A DNA stretch of 64,000 bases from DASQYE01 sp036389675. GTDB taxonomy: Bacteria > Acidobacteriota > Blastocatellia > Pyrinomonadales > Pyrinomonadaceae. The position numbers and the translations under genes were made by a program. Position 1 is the stretch's first letter. Each line of letters opens with the position of its first letter. The notes under the pieces are model-generated. The model was given only the letters and a program-made list of their open reading frames with translations. It did not search any database and was not told the origin of the DNA. This document shows, one piece after another, positions 24,021-32,597 of the stretch. Location: positions 410,015 through 474,014 of the forward strand of contig DASVWI010000019.1 in the NCBI GenBank assembly GCA_036389675.1, written 5' to 3'.

Positions 24021-24368
24021 TTAAACTTTTCTAATATGCACGAGAATGGATTTCGTGTGCTGGCCGTTCGTGCGCTCGCGGATGCGTGCCAGAAGAACCT
24101 TCACGAGCAGCGGGCCGTTCTCATAGCGACAGGCGAAATGGAAGTTATCGGCTTGCCCGTCGCCTCTGGTGAAGCTCGTGATGCGGCGACGAAGCTCTTC
24201 GGCATTCTCGAAGGGCGCGACCGTCTCGAAGAAATTGTGCCCGGCGACATCCGGCATATTTCCAAAGGCGTCCCCGTCCGGCTCCATGCGGGAATATAGC
24301 ACGGTTCCCGCCGGGTCGAGCTCAAACAGGCCGAACAGCTTTTGTTGATCTGAAATTGTTGTACTCAT
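24021..24368 (-). CDS. PYP-like PAS-domain protein lacking the chromophore cysteine
   Basis: A 115-residue single-domain protein. The segment AGHNFFETVAPFENAEELRR matches photoactive yellow protein around its chromophore site (GKNFFKDVAPCTDSPEF in the classical protein), and the C-terminal LVKVLLARIRE matches its beta strands. The Cys that binds p-coumarate is replaced by Phe (VAPFEN). It is therefore probably a light-independent PAS sensor. It sits between Crp/Fnr genes and a single-receiver response regulator, all leftward, and is likely part of their signalling unit. Confidence 0.75.
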   Translation of the reverse strand: MSTTISDQQKLFGLFELDPAGTVLYSRMEPDGDAFGNMPDVAGHNFFETVAPFENAEELRRRITSFTRGDGQADNFHFACRYENGPLLVKVLLARIRERTNGQHTKSILVHIRKV

Positions 24369-24387
24369 CCTTTAAATCCTTTCGCAA

Positions 24388-24849
24388 TTACTTTGCCTTT
24401 TCCGCTCCACTACTGCGTCCGAGATGTCTTTCGAGAACGCTTTCCAACCGGGCAAGCTCCAGAGGCTTGGTGAGATAGTCGTCGCCGCCCGTCTCAAGGG
24501 CCAAAGCGCGAAAGGAGGGTTGCGCGTGGCCGGAAAGAAAGATGATCGGCACGCGCGCCAGAGCAGCAAGCTCGCGTATACGGCGCGCAGCCGCCAGCCC
24601 GTCAAGACGCGGGAGGCTGGCATCCATCAGGATCAGGTCGGGACGCGTTTGCTCGGCCATGCGAACAGCCGACTCGCCGTCCTCGGCCAGAGCCACACGG
24701 TAGCCACGAATCTCCAGCAGGTAGGTGAGCATAAAGCGTGTGTCGTCGTGATCTTCCACCACCAGCACGAGCGGCTTGATATTCGTCGCCTGCCCGCGAG
24801 CTTGAGAAGCGTCCCTGCGGTCATTTGATTGATGTACTAAAGCAGCCAT
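24388..24849 (-). CDS. Single-domain response regulator receiver
   Basis: A 153-residue protein with a receiver domain at about 26-145: acidic pocket VVEDHDD, phospho-acceptor Asp in DLILMDASLP, switch Ser in FLSGHAQ and Lys in DDYLTKPLEL. There is no output domain. The 25-residue N-terminal tail is basic and polar. It lies 19 bases upstream of the PYP-like gene in the same direction and is likely co-transcribed. The cognate kinase is not obvious; the fusion kinase at 25887 is a candidate. Confidence 0.87.
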   Translation of the reverse strand: MAALVHQSNDRRDASQARGQATNIKPLVLVVEDHDDTRFMLTYLLEIRGYRVALAEDGESAVRMAEQTRPDLILMDASLPRLDGLAAARRIRELAALARVPIIFLSGHAQPSFRALALETGGDDYLTKPLELARLESVLERHLGRSSGAEKAK

Positions 24850-25230
24850 GATTTTGCGGGAGCGCGGGCACGTTGCGGCCCGCGAATCATACGTTGCTAC
24901 TCATCGGGGGTTAATTCGTCATGAGTAGTATGGAGGGTGATAAAAAGGGTGAGTTTTAACTCACCCTCCCTTTTCCCCCTTGTCCCGTTCAAGTTTCCGG
25001 TGAACTCCGGCAACATCCAGAAAGGAGCGTGTGAAACCATTCGGACTTCCACCCATGAGTAACACGCCGCCCGTCTTTGGTAAGTTGACTGCCCTACTAT
25101 GCCACAGGGGAAAACATCTGCCTATCGGGAAGAAGCGCAGAGCTAATAGGGACTTTCCCTACTCTGTTAAAGAGGTTTTGTTCGTCGAAAAAAGATGAGA
25201 GAGGGAGGAATGGGACGGCGTGAGAGTTTT
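24850..25230. other. Intergenic region
   Basis: About 380 bases between two leftward response-regulator genes. Apart from the hairpin at 24941-24967, no gene, repeat or clear promoter was seen. It should hold the promoter of the 24388 operon. Confidence 0.4.
24941..24967 (-). terminator. Rho-independent terminator (minus strand)
   Basis: On the minus strand AGGGTGAGTT, two A, AACTCACCCT, then TTTTAT: a perfect 10-bp stem with a T run. It would end the leftward transcript of the NarL-type regulator at 25231, about 260 bases downstream of its stop. Confidence 0.75.
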
Positions 25231-25890
25231 TTATGTGTCCTGTAGCCAGCCCTGAAGGAGCGCGAAACGCACGATGTCGATGCGGCTCGTGATGTTGAGC
25301 CGCTTCATCGCGTTGGCCTTGTGCGCTTCGACGGTCTTGACGCTGATGTCCAGTCGCGCGGCGATCTCTTTATTGCTGTAGCCCCATGCGATCAGGCGCA
25401 GGACTTCCGCTTCGCGCTCTGAAAGCTCACGGCCCCCTTGCGCGGCGACGCGCAAGGGGGCCGTCCGCTCCGAGTAGCTTCCGATGACCTGACCTGCGAC
25501 CGCCGGGTCAAGGTATTTGCCGCCCGCAGCGACGGCGCGGATAGCGTGTAGCAGTTCGGTGGGAGGGCTTTGCTTGAGCACGTAGCCGGATGCCCCGGCA
25601 CGAAGAAGTTGTTGGAGGTAGCCGTAGTCCGTATGACGCGTCAGAGTCAGGACTTTGACCTGCGGACAGACCTGCTTCAGTTTCTCGGTCGCCTTGAGCC
25701 CGTTGAGCTGCGGCATGGACACGTCCATGACGACGATGTCGGGCAGGAGTTCCTGTGCGCTTGCGACGGCAGAGCGACCGTCGCCCGCTTCGCCCACCAC
25801 CTCCATGTCGCTTTGCGCGTTGACGATCAGCCTTAAGCCTTCGCGCACCGTCTCGTGGTCTTCGGCGAGGAGAATGCGTAGCTTGCTCAT
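25231..25890 (-). CDS. NarL/LuxR-type response regulator
   Basis: A 219-residue response regulator. The receiver (about 1-120) has LLAEDHE, phospho-Asp in DIVVMDVSMPQLNG, Thr in LTLTRH and Lys in GYVLKQSPP. The LuxR helix-turn-helix (about 150-212) reads LSEREAEVLRLIAWGYSNKE and ISVKTVEAHKANAMKRL. Its ATG overlaps the stop of the upstream kinase gene as ATGA, so it is the likely partner of that HisKA_3-type kinase. Confidence 0.92.
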   Translation of the reverse strand: MSKLRILLAEDHETVREGLRLIVNAQSDMEVVGEAGDGRSAVASAQELLPDIVVMDVSMPQLNGLKATEKLKQVCPQVKVLTLTRHTDYGYLQQLLRAGASGYVLKQSPPTELLHAIRAVAAGGKYLDPAVAGQVIGSYSERTAPLRVAAQGGRELSEREAEVLRLIAWGYSNKEIAARLDISVKTVEAHKANAMKRLNITSRIDIVRFALLQGWLQDT

Positions 25891-28800
25891 CCCTCTTCAT
25901 CTCCTACCTCGGGGAATGTCAGGGGGACGCGCGCGAAGACGGTCGTGCCCTGACCGGGCACGGATTCGATCTCAAGCGCGCCGCCGACGAGCGCCGCGCG
26001 CTCGCTCATACCGAGCAGGCCGAGCCCGCCCTCAGCCTGCTCCTTATCGTTCAGGTCGAAGCCGACCCCCTGATCTTCGACGATGAGCACGACCGAGTCG
26101 TCGCGGCGCTCAAGAAGCACGTCCACGCGGCTGGCCCGCGCATGCTTGTAAGTGTTATTGAGCGCCTCCTGCGCGATGCGGTAGAGGTTGATCTCGACCT
26201 CCGGCGAAGGTCGTTGCGCGTCTGTGCCCGTGCCGTGGAAGTCCGCCGGAATGTTATAGTGCTTTGACCATTCCCTGACGAAGTGGGCGAGGGCCGCCGC
26301 CAGTCCCAGATCGTCGAGCGCGGCGGGCCTCAGCTCCCACGCGAGGAAATCAACGTCGGCGTCGAGGCGCGCGGCAATCGTTTGCGTCTGCTCAATCTGG
26401 TCGCACAACTCCTCGTAGGGGGTGCATATGGATTTGAGCGCTTCGAGCTGTAGACGGAGCGCGGTGGATTGTTGACCGAGGTGGTCGTGGATGTCGCGCG
26501 CGATGCGGCGGCGCTCGTCGTCCTGCACGCGGATGAGCTGCCGGAGCAGTTGGAGGCGAGCTTTTTCGATCCGCCTACGCTCGGCGTTTTCCACCCGCAG
26601 CGCCTCGTTGGCTTCCGCCAGCTCACGCGTCCGCTCTCCGACCCTTTGTTCCAGCTCCTCGTGCGCGCGGCGCAGCTCTTCCTCCGTCCGCTTGCTCTTG
26701 GTCAGGTCGCGCGCGATCTTGGCGTAGCCCATCAACTCGCCATCACGCAGCATCGTCAACACGCCGCTCACGTAGAAGCGCGAGCCGTCCTTGTGCATGT
26801 GCCAGCGTTCGTCGCTCGCAACCCCGTGTTCGCGCGCCGTTTTCATCTCTGCGAGGTGAGCGCCCCGCGCACGGTCTTCGGGCGTGAAGATTATTTCGAT
26901 GGATTGACCGACGGCCTGCGCCGGGGTGTAGCCGAACATGCGCTCCGCGCCCGGATTCCAGATTTCGATGCGCCCGCCCGTGTCCTGAATGATGATGGAG
27001 TAGTCCGTGACGCTCTCGATGAGCAGGCGCAAACGCTCTTCGCTGACGAGCAATTGCCCTTCCGCCCCCTTGCGCTCGGTGATGTCCAGAAAGGTCATAA
27101 TAATGCCTTCGATGCGATCTTCCGCCGTGCGATACGGCAAAATGTTCATCAGATACCAGCGCCCTTCGCGCGTCACGACTTCGCGTTGGACGCGTTGCAG
27201 CCTGTCAAGGACGCCCTCAAGGTCTGCGACGAAGTCTATGTCCGCGAGATGGGCCGTGATGTCTGAGAGCGGTCTGCCGACATCCGCCGGAATCAGATTG
27301 AAGATGTCGCTGGCACGCGGCGTAAAGAGCTTGAGGCGCAGCGAGCGGTCGAGGAAGATCGTGCCGATGTCGGTCGAGTTCATCAGGTTGCTGAAATCGT
27401 CGTTGGCCTGACTAAGCTCCTCTATCTTGATCTTCAGCTCCTGATTGACGGTCGTCAGCTCTTCGTTGACCGATTGCAGCTCTTCCTTGGAAGTCTCCAG
27501 CTCTTCGGCGGTCGAGCGCAGCTCCTCGTTCATCGCCTGCAACTCTTCGTTAGATGCCTTCAGCTCTTCGGTCTGCGCCTCGTATTGCTCTATGGTCGCG
27601 CGCAACTGCGCCTTGACTCTGACCAGCTCATCCTCAAACTGAAGGGCGGCTGGCCCTGCGGGCATGACCTTTTCCGCCACGCCTTCGCCCGCAGTTTCCT
27701 CCCCCCCCTCGCCCGCCTCCTCGAAAATGACGAGGATGAGTCCGCGCGCGTCATCGCCCACACCGAAAACCGGACGCACCAGCAGATTGACGAGGCGCTG
27801 GCCCTCGGCGAACTCGACGCGGATATTGCGCGCCTCCACACTCGTCCGGTGCTGCACGGCCTGATAGAACGCCGTGCGTAGCTCCATCCGAATTTCAGGG
27901 CGCACCATCTTGAGCAGGTCGTGCGAAGGCTCGCCGCCCGAGACCTGCATGTAGCGCCCGGCGCGCTCCGAGAGATGCACGATCTCATACTCTTCGTTGA
28001 CGACGACGGAGGGCGGCGCGTACTGCTCTATGAGGCGCTGGTGGAGGTCTGCGTAGGAGAGTCGCTCGGCGGCGCGTGTCTCCTGAAAGTTCTCTTCTTT
28101 CCGGCGCAGGTCTGCGGTGTGCTGGGAGGCAGGCAGATCGGTGATGGGCAGCGTGAGGCGCACGGGCGTGCCTCGGCTCTGATAGACGTGCGCCTCTTTA
28201 TCAACGACGAGGAAGAGGTCGGTCGAGCCGTCGACGGATTCCGCCGTGCCCAGAAAGAGGAAGCCCCTGCGATTAAGGGCGAAGTTGAAGACCTGCATGA
28301 CGTGCTCCTGCGCCGAGCGGTTGAGATAGATCAGCAGGTTGCGGCACGAGATCAGGTCGAGATGCGAGAAGGGAGGGTCTTTGATGAGGTTGTGATGCGC
28401 GTAGAGCACCATCTCGCGCAAGTCCCGGCGCACGCGGTAGCCGTTCGGCTCTTTAACGAAGAAGCGGCGCAGCCGTTCCGGCGAGACATCGGCCACGTCC
28501 GCATCGGTGTAGAAACCCTCGCGCGCCATCGCGATGGCCCGCTCGTCTATGTCCGTGGCGAAGACCTGCACCGACGGCGCGCCCGTCAAATTTTCCGTGA
28601 ACTCCGAGAGCAGCATCGCCATCGTGTAGGCTTCTTCGCCCGTCGCGCAGCCCGCCACCCAGACCCGCACCTGATCGCCCGGCCCTTTGCCCTCGAAGAG
28701 TCTGCGGATGAAGCCGCGTTCAAGCGCCTCGAACGATTCGCAATCGCGGAAGAAGTTCGTCACGCTGATGAGCAGGTCTTTGAGGAGCGCCTGCGCTTCC

Positions 28801-29639
28801 CGTTGATGCTCGCGCATGAAGGACGCGTAAGCTTGCAGATCCGGAAGCTCGTGGACGTTGATGCGCCGCTCGATGCGCCGCAAAACGGTCGCGCGTTTGT
28901 AGTTCGAGAAGTCGTGCCCGGTGCGTACTCTCAACAACGTGAAGATGTCCCTGAGCGGATGTTCGTCCGTCTCGGGCCGTTCCTGCGACTCCACATGGAT
29001 GCGCGTTTGTCCGACGCGTTCTTTGTAGGCGATGATCTTTCGCGGAATCTCCGCGACCGGGAGCACGTAATCAACCAGCCCGGTCGCCATCGAGTGACGC
29101 GGCATATCGCTGTATTCTGCTTCTTCAGGGTCTTGCACGATGCAGACGCCGCCCATCTCCTTGACTCTCTTCATGCCCATCGAGCCGTCCGCGCCCGTGC
29201 CCGAAAGCACGACGCAAACGGCCCGCGCGTGCTTCGACTCGGCCAGTGTGCGAAAGAAGATGTCAACCGGCGCTCGGCGCTCCTCGATGCGCCTGACCTC
29301 CGAGAGCGAGAGCTCTCCGTCGCTCATCGCGAGGCTCTTGTTGGGTGGGATGACGTAAACGTGATTCGGCTCTATCCGGACGGAGGCGCTGACCTGCGTG
29401 ACGGGCATCTCGGTGGCGACCTGCAAGACCTCCGCGAGGTGACTCTCGTGCTCCGGAGAGAGATGCAGGATGACGACGTAGGCCATGCCGCTCTCCGGCG
29501 GCACGTGCGCGAAGAACTCCTTGAAAGCCCTGATGCCCCCGGCTGAAGCGCCCAGCCCGACGACCAGAAAGTCGTCGCCCGTTTTCTCATCCATCTGTTC
29601 CGCGCCGTCGCCATTATCGCTTTCGGAAGTGCCGCCCAT
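25887..29639 (-). CDS. CheB-CheR-PAS-histidine kinase fusion
   Basis: A roughly 1250-residue hybrid sensor. Domains in order: CheB methylesterase (about 20-205; GLGASAGGIRAF, LHLSPEHES, GTGADGSMG, all three catalytic positions kept), CheR N-terminal and SAM-methyltransferase domains (about 215-475; VAGCATGEEAYTMAM, SCRNLLIYL), a PAS-like region, a coiled coil of about 80 residues (NEELQAMNEELRS-type heptads), two PAS domains, and a HisKA_3/HATPase_c kinase (IARDIHDHLGQQ; VEDQGVGFD). It may combine receptor methylation with phosphotransfer, although no methyl-accepting protein is encoded nearby. The ATG at 29639 has AGAGGGG upstream; an in-frame GTG at 29660 is weaker. Confidence 0.92.
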   Translation of the reverse strand: MGGTSESDNGDGAEQMDEKTGDDFLVVGLGASAGGIRAFKEFFAHVPPESGMAYVVILHLSPEHESHLAEVLQVATEMPVTQVSASVRIEPNHVYVIPPNKSLAMSDGELSLSEVRRIEERRAPVDIFFRTLAESKHARAVCVVLSGTGADGSMGMKRVKEMGGVCIVQDPEEAEYSDMPRHSMATGLVDYVLPVAEIPRKIIAYKERVGQTRIHVESQERPETDEHPLRDIFTLLRVRTGHDFSNYKRATVLRRIERRINVHELPDLQAYASFMREHQREAQALLKDLLISVTNFFRDCESFEALERGFIRRLFEGKGPGDQVRVWVAGCATGEEAYTMAMLLSEFTENLTGAPSVQVFATDIDERAIAMAREGFYTDADVADVSPERLRRFFVKEPNGYRVRRDLREMVLYAHHNLIKDPPFSHLDLISCRNLLIYLNRSAQEHVMQVFNFALNRRGFLFLGTAESVDGSTDLFLVVDKEAHVYQSRGTPVRLTLPITDLPASQHTADLRRKEENFQETRAAERLSYADLHQRLIEQYAPPSVVVNEEYEIVHLSERAGRYMQVSGGEPSHDLLKMVRPEIRMELRTAFYQAVQHRTSVEARNIRVEFAEGQRLVNLLVRPVFGVGDDARGLILVIFEEAGEGGEETAGEGVAEKVMPAGPAALQFEDELVRVKAQLRATIEQYEAQTEELKASNEELQAMNEELRSTAEELETSKEELQSVNEELTTVNQELKIKIEELSQANDDFSNLMNSTDIGTIFLDRSLRLKLFTPRASDIFNLIPADVGRPLSDITAHLADIDFVADLEGVLDRLQRVQREVVTREGRWYLMNILPYRTAEDRIEGIIMTFLDITERKGAEGQLLVSEERLRLLIESVTDYSIIIQDTGGRIEIWNPGAERMFGYTPAQAVGQSIEIIFTPEDRARGAHLAEMKTAREHGVASDERWHMHKDGSRFYVSGVLTMLRDGELMGYAKIARDLTKSKRTEEELRRAHEELEQRVGERTRELAEANEALRVENAERRRIEKARLQLLRQLIRVQDDERRRIARDIHDHLGQQSTALRLQLEALKSICTPYEELCDQIEQTQTIAARLDADVDFLAWELRPAALDDLGLAAALAHFVREWSKHYNIPADFHGTGTDAQRPSPEVEINLYRIAQEALNNTYKHARASRVDVLLERRDDSVVLIVEDQGVGFDLNDKEQAEGGLGLLGMSERAALVGGALEIESVPGQGTTVFARVPLTFPEVGDEEG

Positions 29640-29784
29640 ACCGTAACCCCTCTTACCCACGCATACTAAAATTGAAAATGATCGTCGCCACGCTTGGAAT
29701 CAAACATTCCCATGCCGCCTGCCCTGTTTTTCCAGATTTGCTTTTCAAAAGGAGGTCGGAACTGTTCGGATAGAGAGAGTGTAG

Positions 29785-29858
29785 TTTAACTCACTCCCAA
29801 TGTATAGCAGAGCATTATTCGTGTGGGCCTTCGCCGACTCGTGTGTTATAACTCACTC
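29785..29858. promoter_or_regulatory. Direct repeats in divergent CheB/kinase region
   Basis: TTTAACTCACTC at 29785-29796 and TATAACTCACTC at 29847-29858, 62 bases apart, each followed within five bases by CAAT. They lie in the 290-base gap between the divergent kinase fusion and CheB genes and could be a regulator site. The evidence is the repetition only. Confidence 0.35.
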
Positions 29859-29931
29859 ATCAATTTCCCCGTTTGACCTTCTGTTATTTTCAACAGCCGC
29901 ACAGGGTCTTGTGGCAAGGAGAGTCTTTCAA

Positions 29932-30957
29932 GTGCCAACCAGGGACATCATCGTCATCGGAGCTTCGGCGGGTGGTATCGAAGCGCTCAGGGTGATAGCG
30001 GGCGGGCTACCGAAAGACTTCCCGGCCTCCGTCTTCGTCGTGCTGCACACATCGCCTCAGTCACCGGGAGTCCTGTCCAACATACTTGCTCGCGCCGGAG
30101 CGCTCCCGGCGACGAATGCCGTCGATAGGGAACGCATTCAACCGGGACGCCTCTACGTCGCGCCACCGGATCAGCATCTGGTGATCGAGCCCAACCGCGT
30201 CCGGCTCACGCGCGGGCCGAAGGAGAATCGCTTTCGCCCCGCCGTTGACCCGCTCTTTCGCTCGGCGGCCCAAGTGTACGGCCCACGCGTGATAGGCGTG
30301 ATCCTGACGGGCAATCTGGACGACGGCACGGCGGGCCTCTGGGCCGTCAAGCAGCTCGGCGGCACGACCATCGTGCAAGACCCGCAGGAGGCCGTCGCCC
30401 CTTCAATGCCACGGAGCGCGATGAGGCATGCGAGGATAGATTATTGCCTGCCCGTGGCCGAGATTGCGCCCCTGCTGGTGCGTCTGACGAGCACGGCAAT
30501 CGAAGAGGAAGGAGCGTACGAAGTGCCGAAGAAGATAGAGATAGAGGTCAGGATCGCCAAGGAAGATACGGCTCTCGATGCCGGCGTGCTCAAGCTCGGC
30601 GAGCCGTCCAACTACGCCTGCCCGGAGTGTCACGGCGTGCTTTTGCAACTGCATGAAGAGAAGCGCATTCGCTTTCGTTGTCACACAGGCCATGCCTATT
30701 CGGTTGATAGCCTGCTGGCGGAGATTACCGAAGGGGTCGAAGATTCCCTGTGGAGCGCAATTCGTGCCATCGAAGAGAGCGTGCTGCTGTTGAGCCACAT
30801 CGGAGAGCATCTGACCGAAAGTGAAAACGGTAATACTGCCGGGAAATTTCTGGCGCAGGCGCAGGAAGCCCAGCGTCGGGCGGATTTGGTGAGGCAGGCG
30901 GCGATGGCTCGGGAACAATCAAGCGAGGCCAGACTGATCGATACCGTGGAGACGTAA
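29932..30957 (+). CDS. CheB-type protein-glutamate methylesterase with C-terminal zinc knuckle
   Basis: A 341-residue stand-alone CheB methylesterase domain: Ser in VIGASAGGIEAL, His in VVLHTSPQS and Asp in TGNLDDGTAG. There is no receiver domain. The C-terminal extension (about 235-341) has CPECHG and CHTGHAY, suggesting a zinc site, then a helical tail. The GTG start at 29932 is chosen because AAGGAGAG lies eight bases upstream; a start at 29800 would add a non-conserved hydrophobic leader. It is divergent from the CheB-CheR kinase fusion. Confidence 0.85.
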   Translation: MPTRDIIVIGASAGGIEALRVIAGGLPKDFPASVFVVLHTSPQSPGVLSNILARAGALPATNAVDRERIQPGRLYVAPPDQHLVIEPNRVRLTRGPKENRFRPAVDPLFRSAAQVYGPRVIGVILTGNLDDGTAGLWAVKQLGGTTIVQDPQEAVAPSMPRSAMRHARIDYCLPVAEIAPLLVRLTSTAIEEEGAYEVPKKIEIEVRIAKEDTALDAGVLKLGEPSNYACPECHGVLLQLHEEKRIRFRCHTGHAYSVDSLLAEITEGVEDSLWSAIRAIEESVLLLSHIGEHLTESENGNTAGKFLAQAQEAQRRADLVRQAAMAREQSSEARLIDTVET

Positions 30958-30969
30958 ATCCCCGTTGCA

Positions 30970-31278
30970 CTAAAGCTTAATCTTTCCTGTCAGTATATCT
31001 TTTGCCATCACGAAATCCCCAAGCAAGCTGTAGAGCGGGTAATGAAAGGTCGCGGGACGGTTCTTCTCGAAGAAGAAATGGCCGACCCACGCGAGACCGT
31101 AACCGCAGAGGAGCATAGCCAGAAGCGCTTTCCAGTTAAGGGTGAAAAGAAAAAAGAGTAGGAACAGAAGCGCCAGTAATGTGCCCGCGAAGTGTAGCCG
31201 CCGACAGGTCGGGTCGGAATGCTCCGACAGGTAGAAGGGATAAAAGTCAGCGAAGCTTTTATACTGTCTCACGTTCAT
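30970..31278 (-). CDS. Mpo1-like (DUF962) membrane protein
   Basis: A 102-residue protein of the DUF962/Mpo1-like family: FYPFYLSEHSDPTCRRLHF, two hydrophobic helices, GHFFFEKNRPATFHYPLYSL and GDFVMAKDILTGK. Yeast Mpo1 is an Fe(II) dioxygenase acting on 2-hydroxy fatty acids, and the His residues (SEH, RLHF, GHFFFE, FHYP) are kept. The bacterial role is inferred only. ATG 31278 has GGAGG eight bases upstream. Confidence 0.87.
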   Translation of the reverse strand: MNVRQYKSFADFYPFYLSEHSDPTCRRLHFAGTLLALLFLLFFLFTLNWKALLAMLLCGYGLAWVGHFFFEKNRPATFHYPLYSLLGDFVMAKDILTGKIKL

Positions 31279-31339
31279 TTTCGCTGCCTCCAAGCGGTAG
31301 TCAACAAAAGCAACGCTGTCTCCGGCCCGACAGGATGCA

Positions 31340-32461
31340 CTATTGTTCTTCCGGCCCGGCGAACAATCGCTGGTAGTCCTCGGTCAAAGCGGGCGGGATG
31401 CGCGCCAGACGCAGGTTCTCTTCGACGTGCGCGCGGCGGCCCATGCCAATGAGCGCGGTCGTGATGCCCGGCGTCGAGCGCACGAATTGAAGGGCCGTCT
31501 GCGTGTCTGTGGCGAGCGAGCCCAGCGGCTCGCGTATGTGAGCGGGAAGACCCCTCGCCACCTTGCCCTGTAAGGTTGACGAGCTGGCGACGACCGTGAC
31601 GCCGAGCGCGCCAGCCGCTTCCAGCAGAGAGACCTCGTCGCCCCCGAGCGTTTGATTGTTGGCGACCAGCGCCTCCGGCATCGCCAGATTGAAGGGAAGC
31701 TGTACGAAACGGAAACCGTGTTCAGCGCCCCCGGCCTCGCGCGCAAGCTCTACGATGCGTTCGAGCGAATGGTATTCGCGCGCATCGGGCGAGACGCGAA
31801 ACCCGTTCCATGTTGCCACGCCGTACATCCTTAACCGGCCTTCGGCCCGCTCGCGCTCAAGCTGCCCGAAGGCCGCGCGCAAGCGCGCGTCGAACTCTTC
31901 GCGCGAGACTGTGCCGAGTTGCGATTCGGGGTTGTGTATGTAGTAAACGTCAACGCAATCGAGGCCCATGTTCACGAGCGATTGGCCCAACTGGTGCTTG
32001 AGATAAGCGGGCGTCATGCAGTGGCTGCCGCCGGCGATGTCCGAGAAGTCCGCGATGCCCGTTCGCACAAACGTCTCTTCGACATACTGGCGCGCGTTGA
32101 CGGGCGGCGCACCGTCAAAAGGCAGGTAGCCACCCTTGGTGCAGATGACAAGCTCCTCGCGCGCGAACGCAAGCTCTCCGGTCAGGCGGCGGAGCGCCGT
32201 GCCGATAGACCTTTCGCTGCGCTGGAAACGATAATTGGCCGCGGAGTCTATGACGTTGACCCCAAGCTCGACGGCGCGCTCCACGGCTTCAGCGTAGCGC
32301 GCGTCCGTGGCTTCGTCAGCCTCGCCGAGATAAGTCCCTATGCCTATGGACGAGAGCCACAGGTTCTGTTCGAGACGAAAGTGGTGCTCCGCGCTCTGCT
32401 CTTTGAAGCGCTCGCGGTAACGGGCCGTCCCCTCCAGTGTCGCGTAACCTTTAATAGACAT
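31340..32461 (-). CDS. Aldo/keto reductase
   Basis: A 373-residue NAD(P)H-dependent oxidoreductase with the AKR tetrad: Asp and Tyr in NVIDSAANYRFQRSE, Lys in VICTKGGYLP and His in VYYIHNPE. The N-terminal GIGTYLGEAD and the C-terminal IGMGRRAHVEENL are typical. The ATG at 32461 has GAGGATCGG upstream; the longer frame up to 32584 lacks family similarity. It is divergent from the PLP decarboxylase. The substrate is unknown. Confidence 0.87.
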   Translation of the reverse strand: MSIKGYATLEGTARYRERFKEQSAEHHFRLEQNLWLSSIGIGTYLGEADEATDARYAEAVERAVELGVNVIDSAANYRFQRSERSIGTALRRLTGELAFAREELVICTKGGYLPFDGAPPVNARQYVEETFVRTGIADFSDIAGGSHCMTPAYLKHQLGQSLVNMGLDCVDVYYIHNPESQLGTVSREEFDARLRAAFGQLERERAEGRLRMYGVATWNGFRVSPDAREYHSLERIVELAREAGGAEHGFRFVQLPFNLAMPEALVANNQTLGGDEVSLLEAAGALGVTVVASSSTLQGKVARGLPAHIREPLGSLATDTQTALQFVRSTPGITTALIGMGRRAHVEENLRLARIPPALTEDYQRLFAGPEEQ

Positions 32462-32597
32462 AACCGATCCTCGAAAGAACAGCCGCCGGATGTTAGATTC
32501 TCTGTGTGCCCAGACTATACGCGTGACGGGCGCGATGCCGCAAGCATTGCTTCTATGAAGCGCCGCCGGTATGTTACAAAGCATCAGGTGAAAGCGA

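Noticed and set aside
27921..29546. 541-codon plus-strand frame antisense to the CheB-CheR kinase
   Set aside because: Shadow of a strongly supported gene; the product has no recognisable domain.
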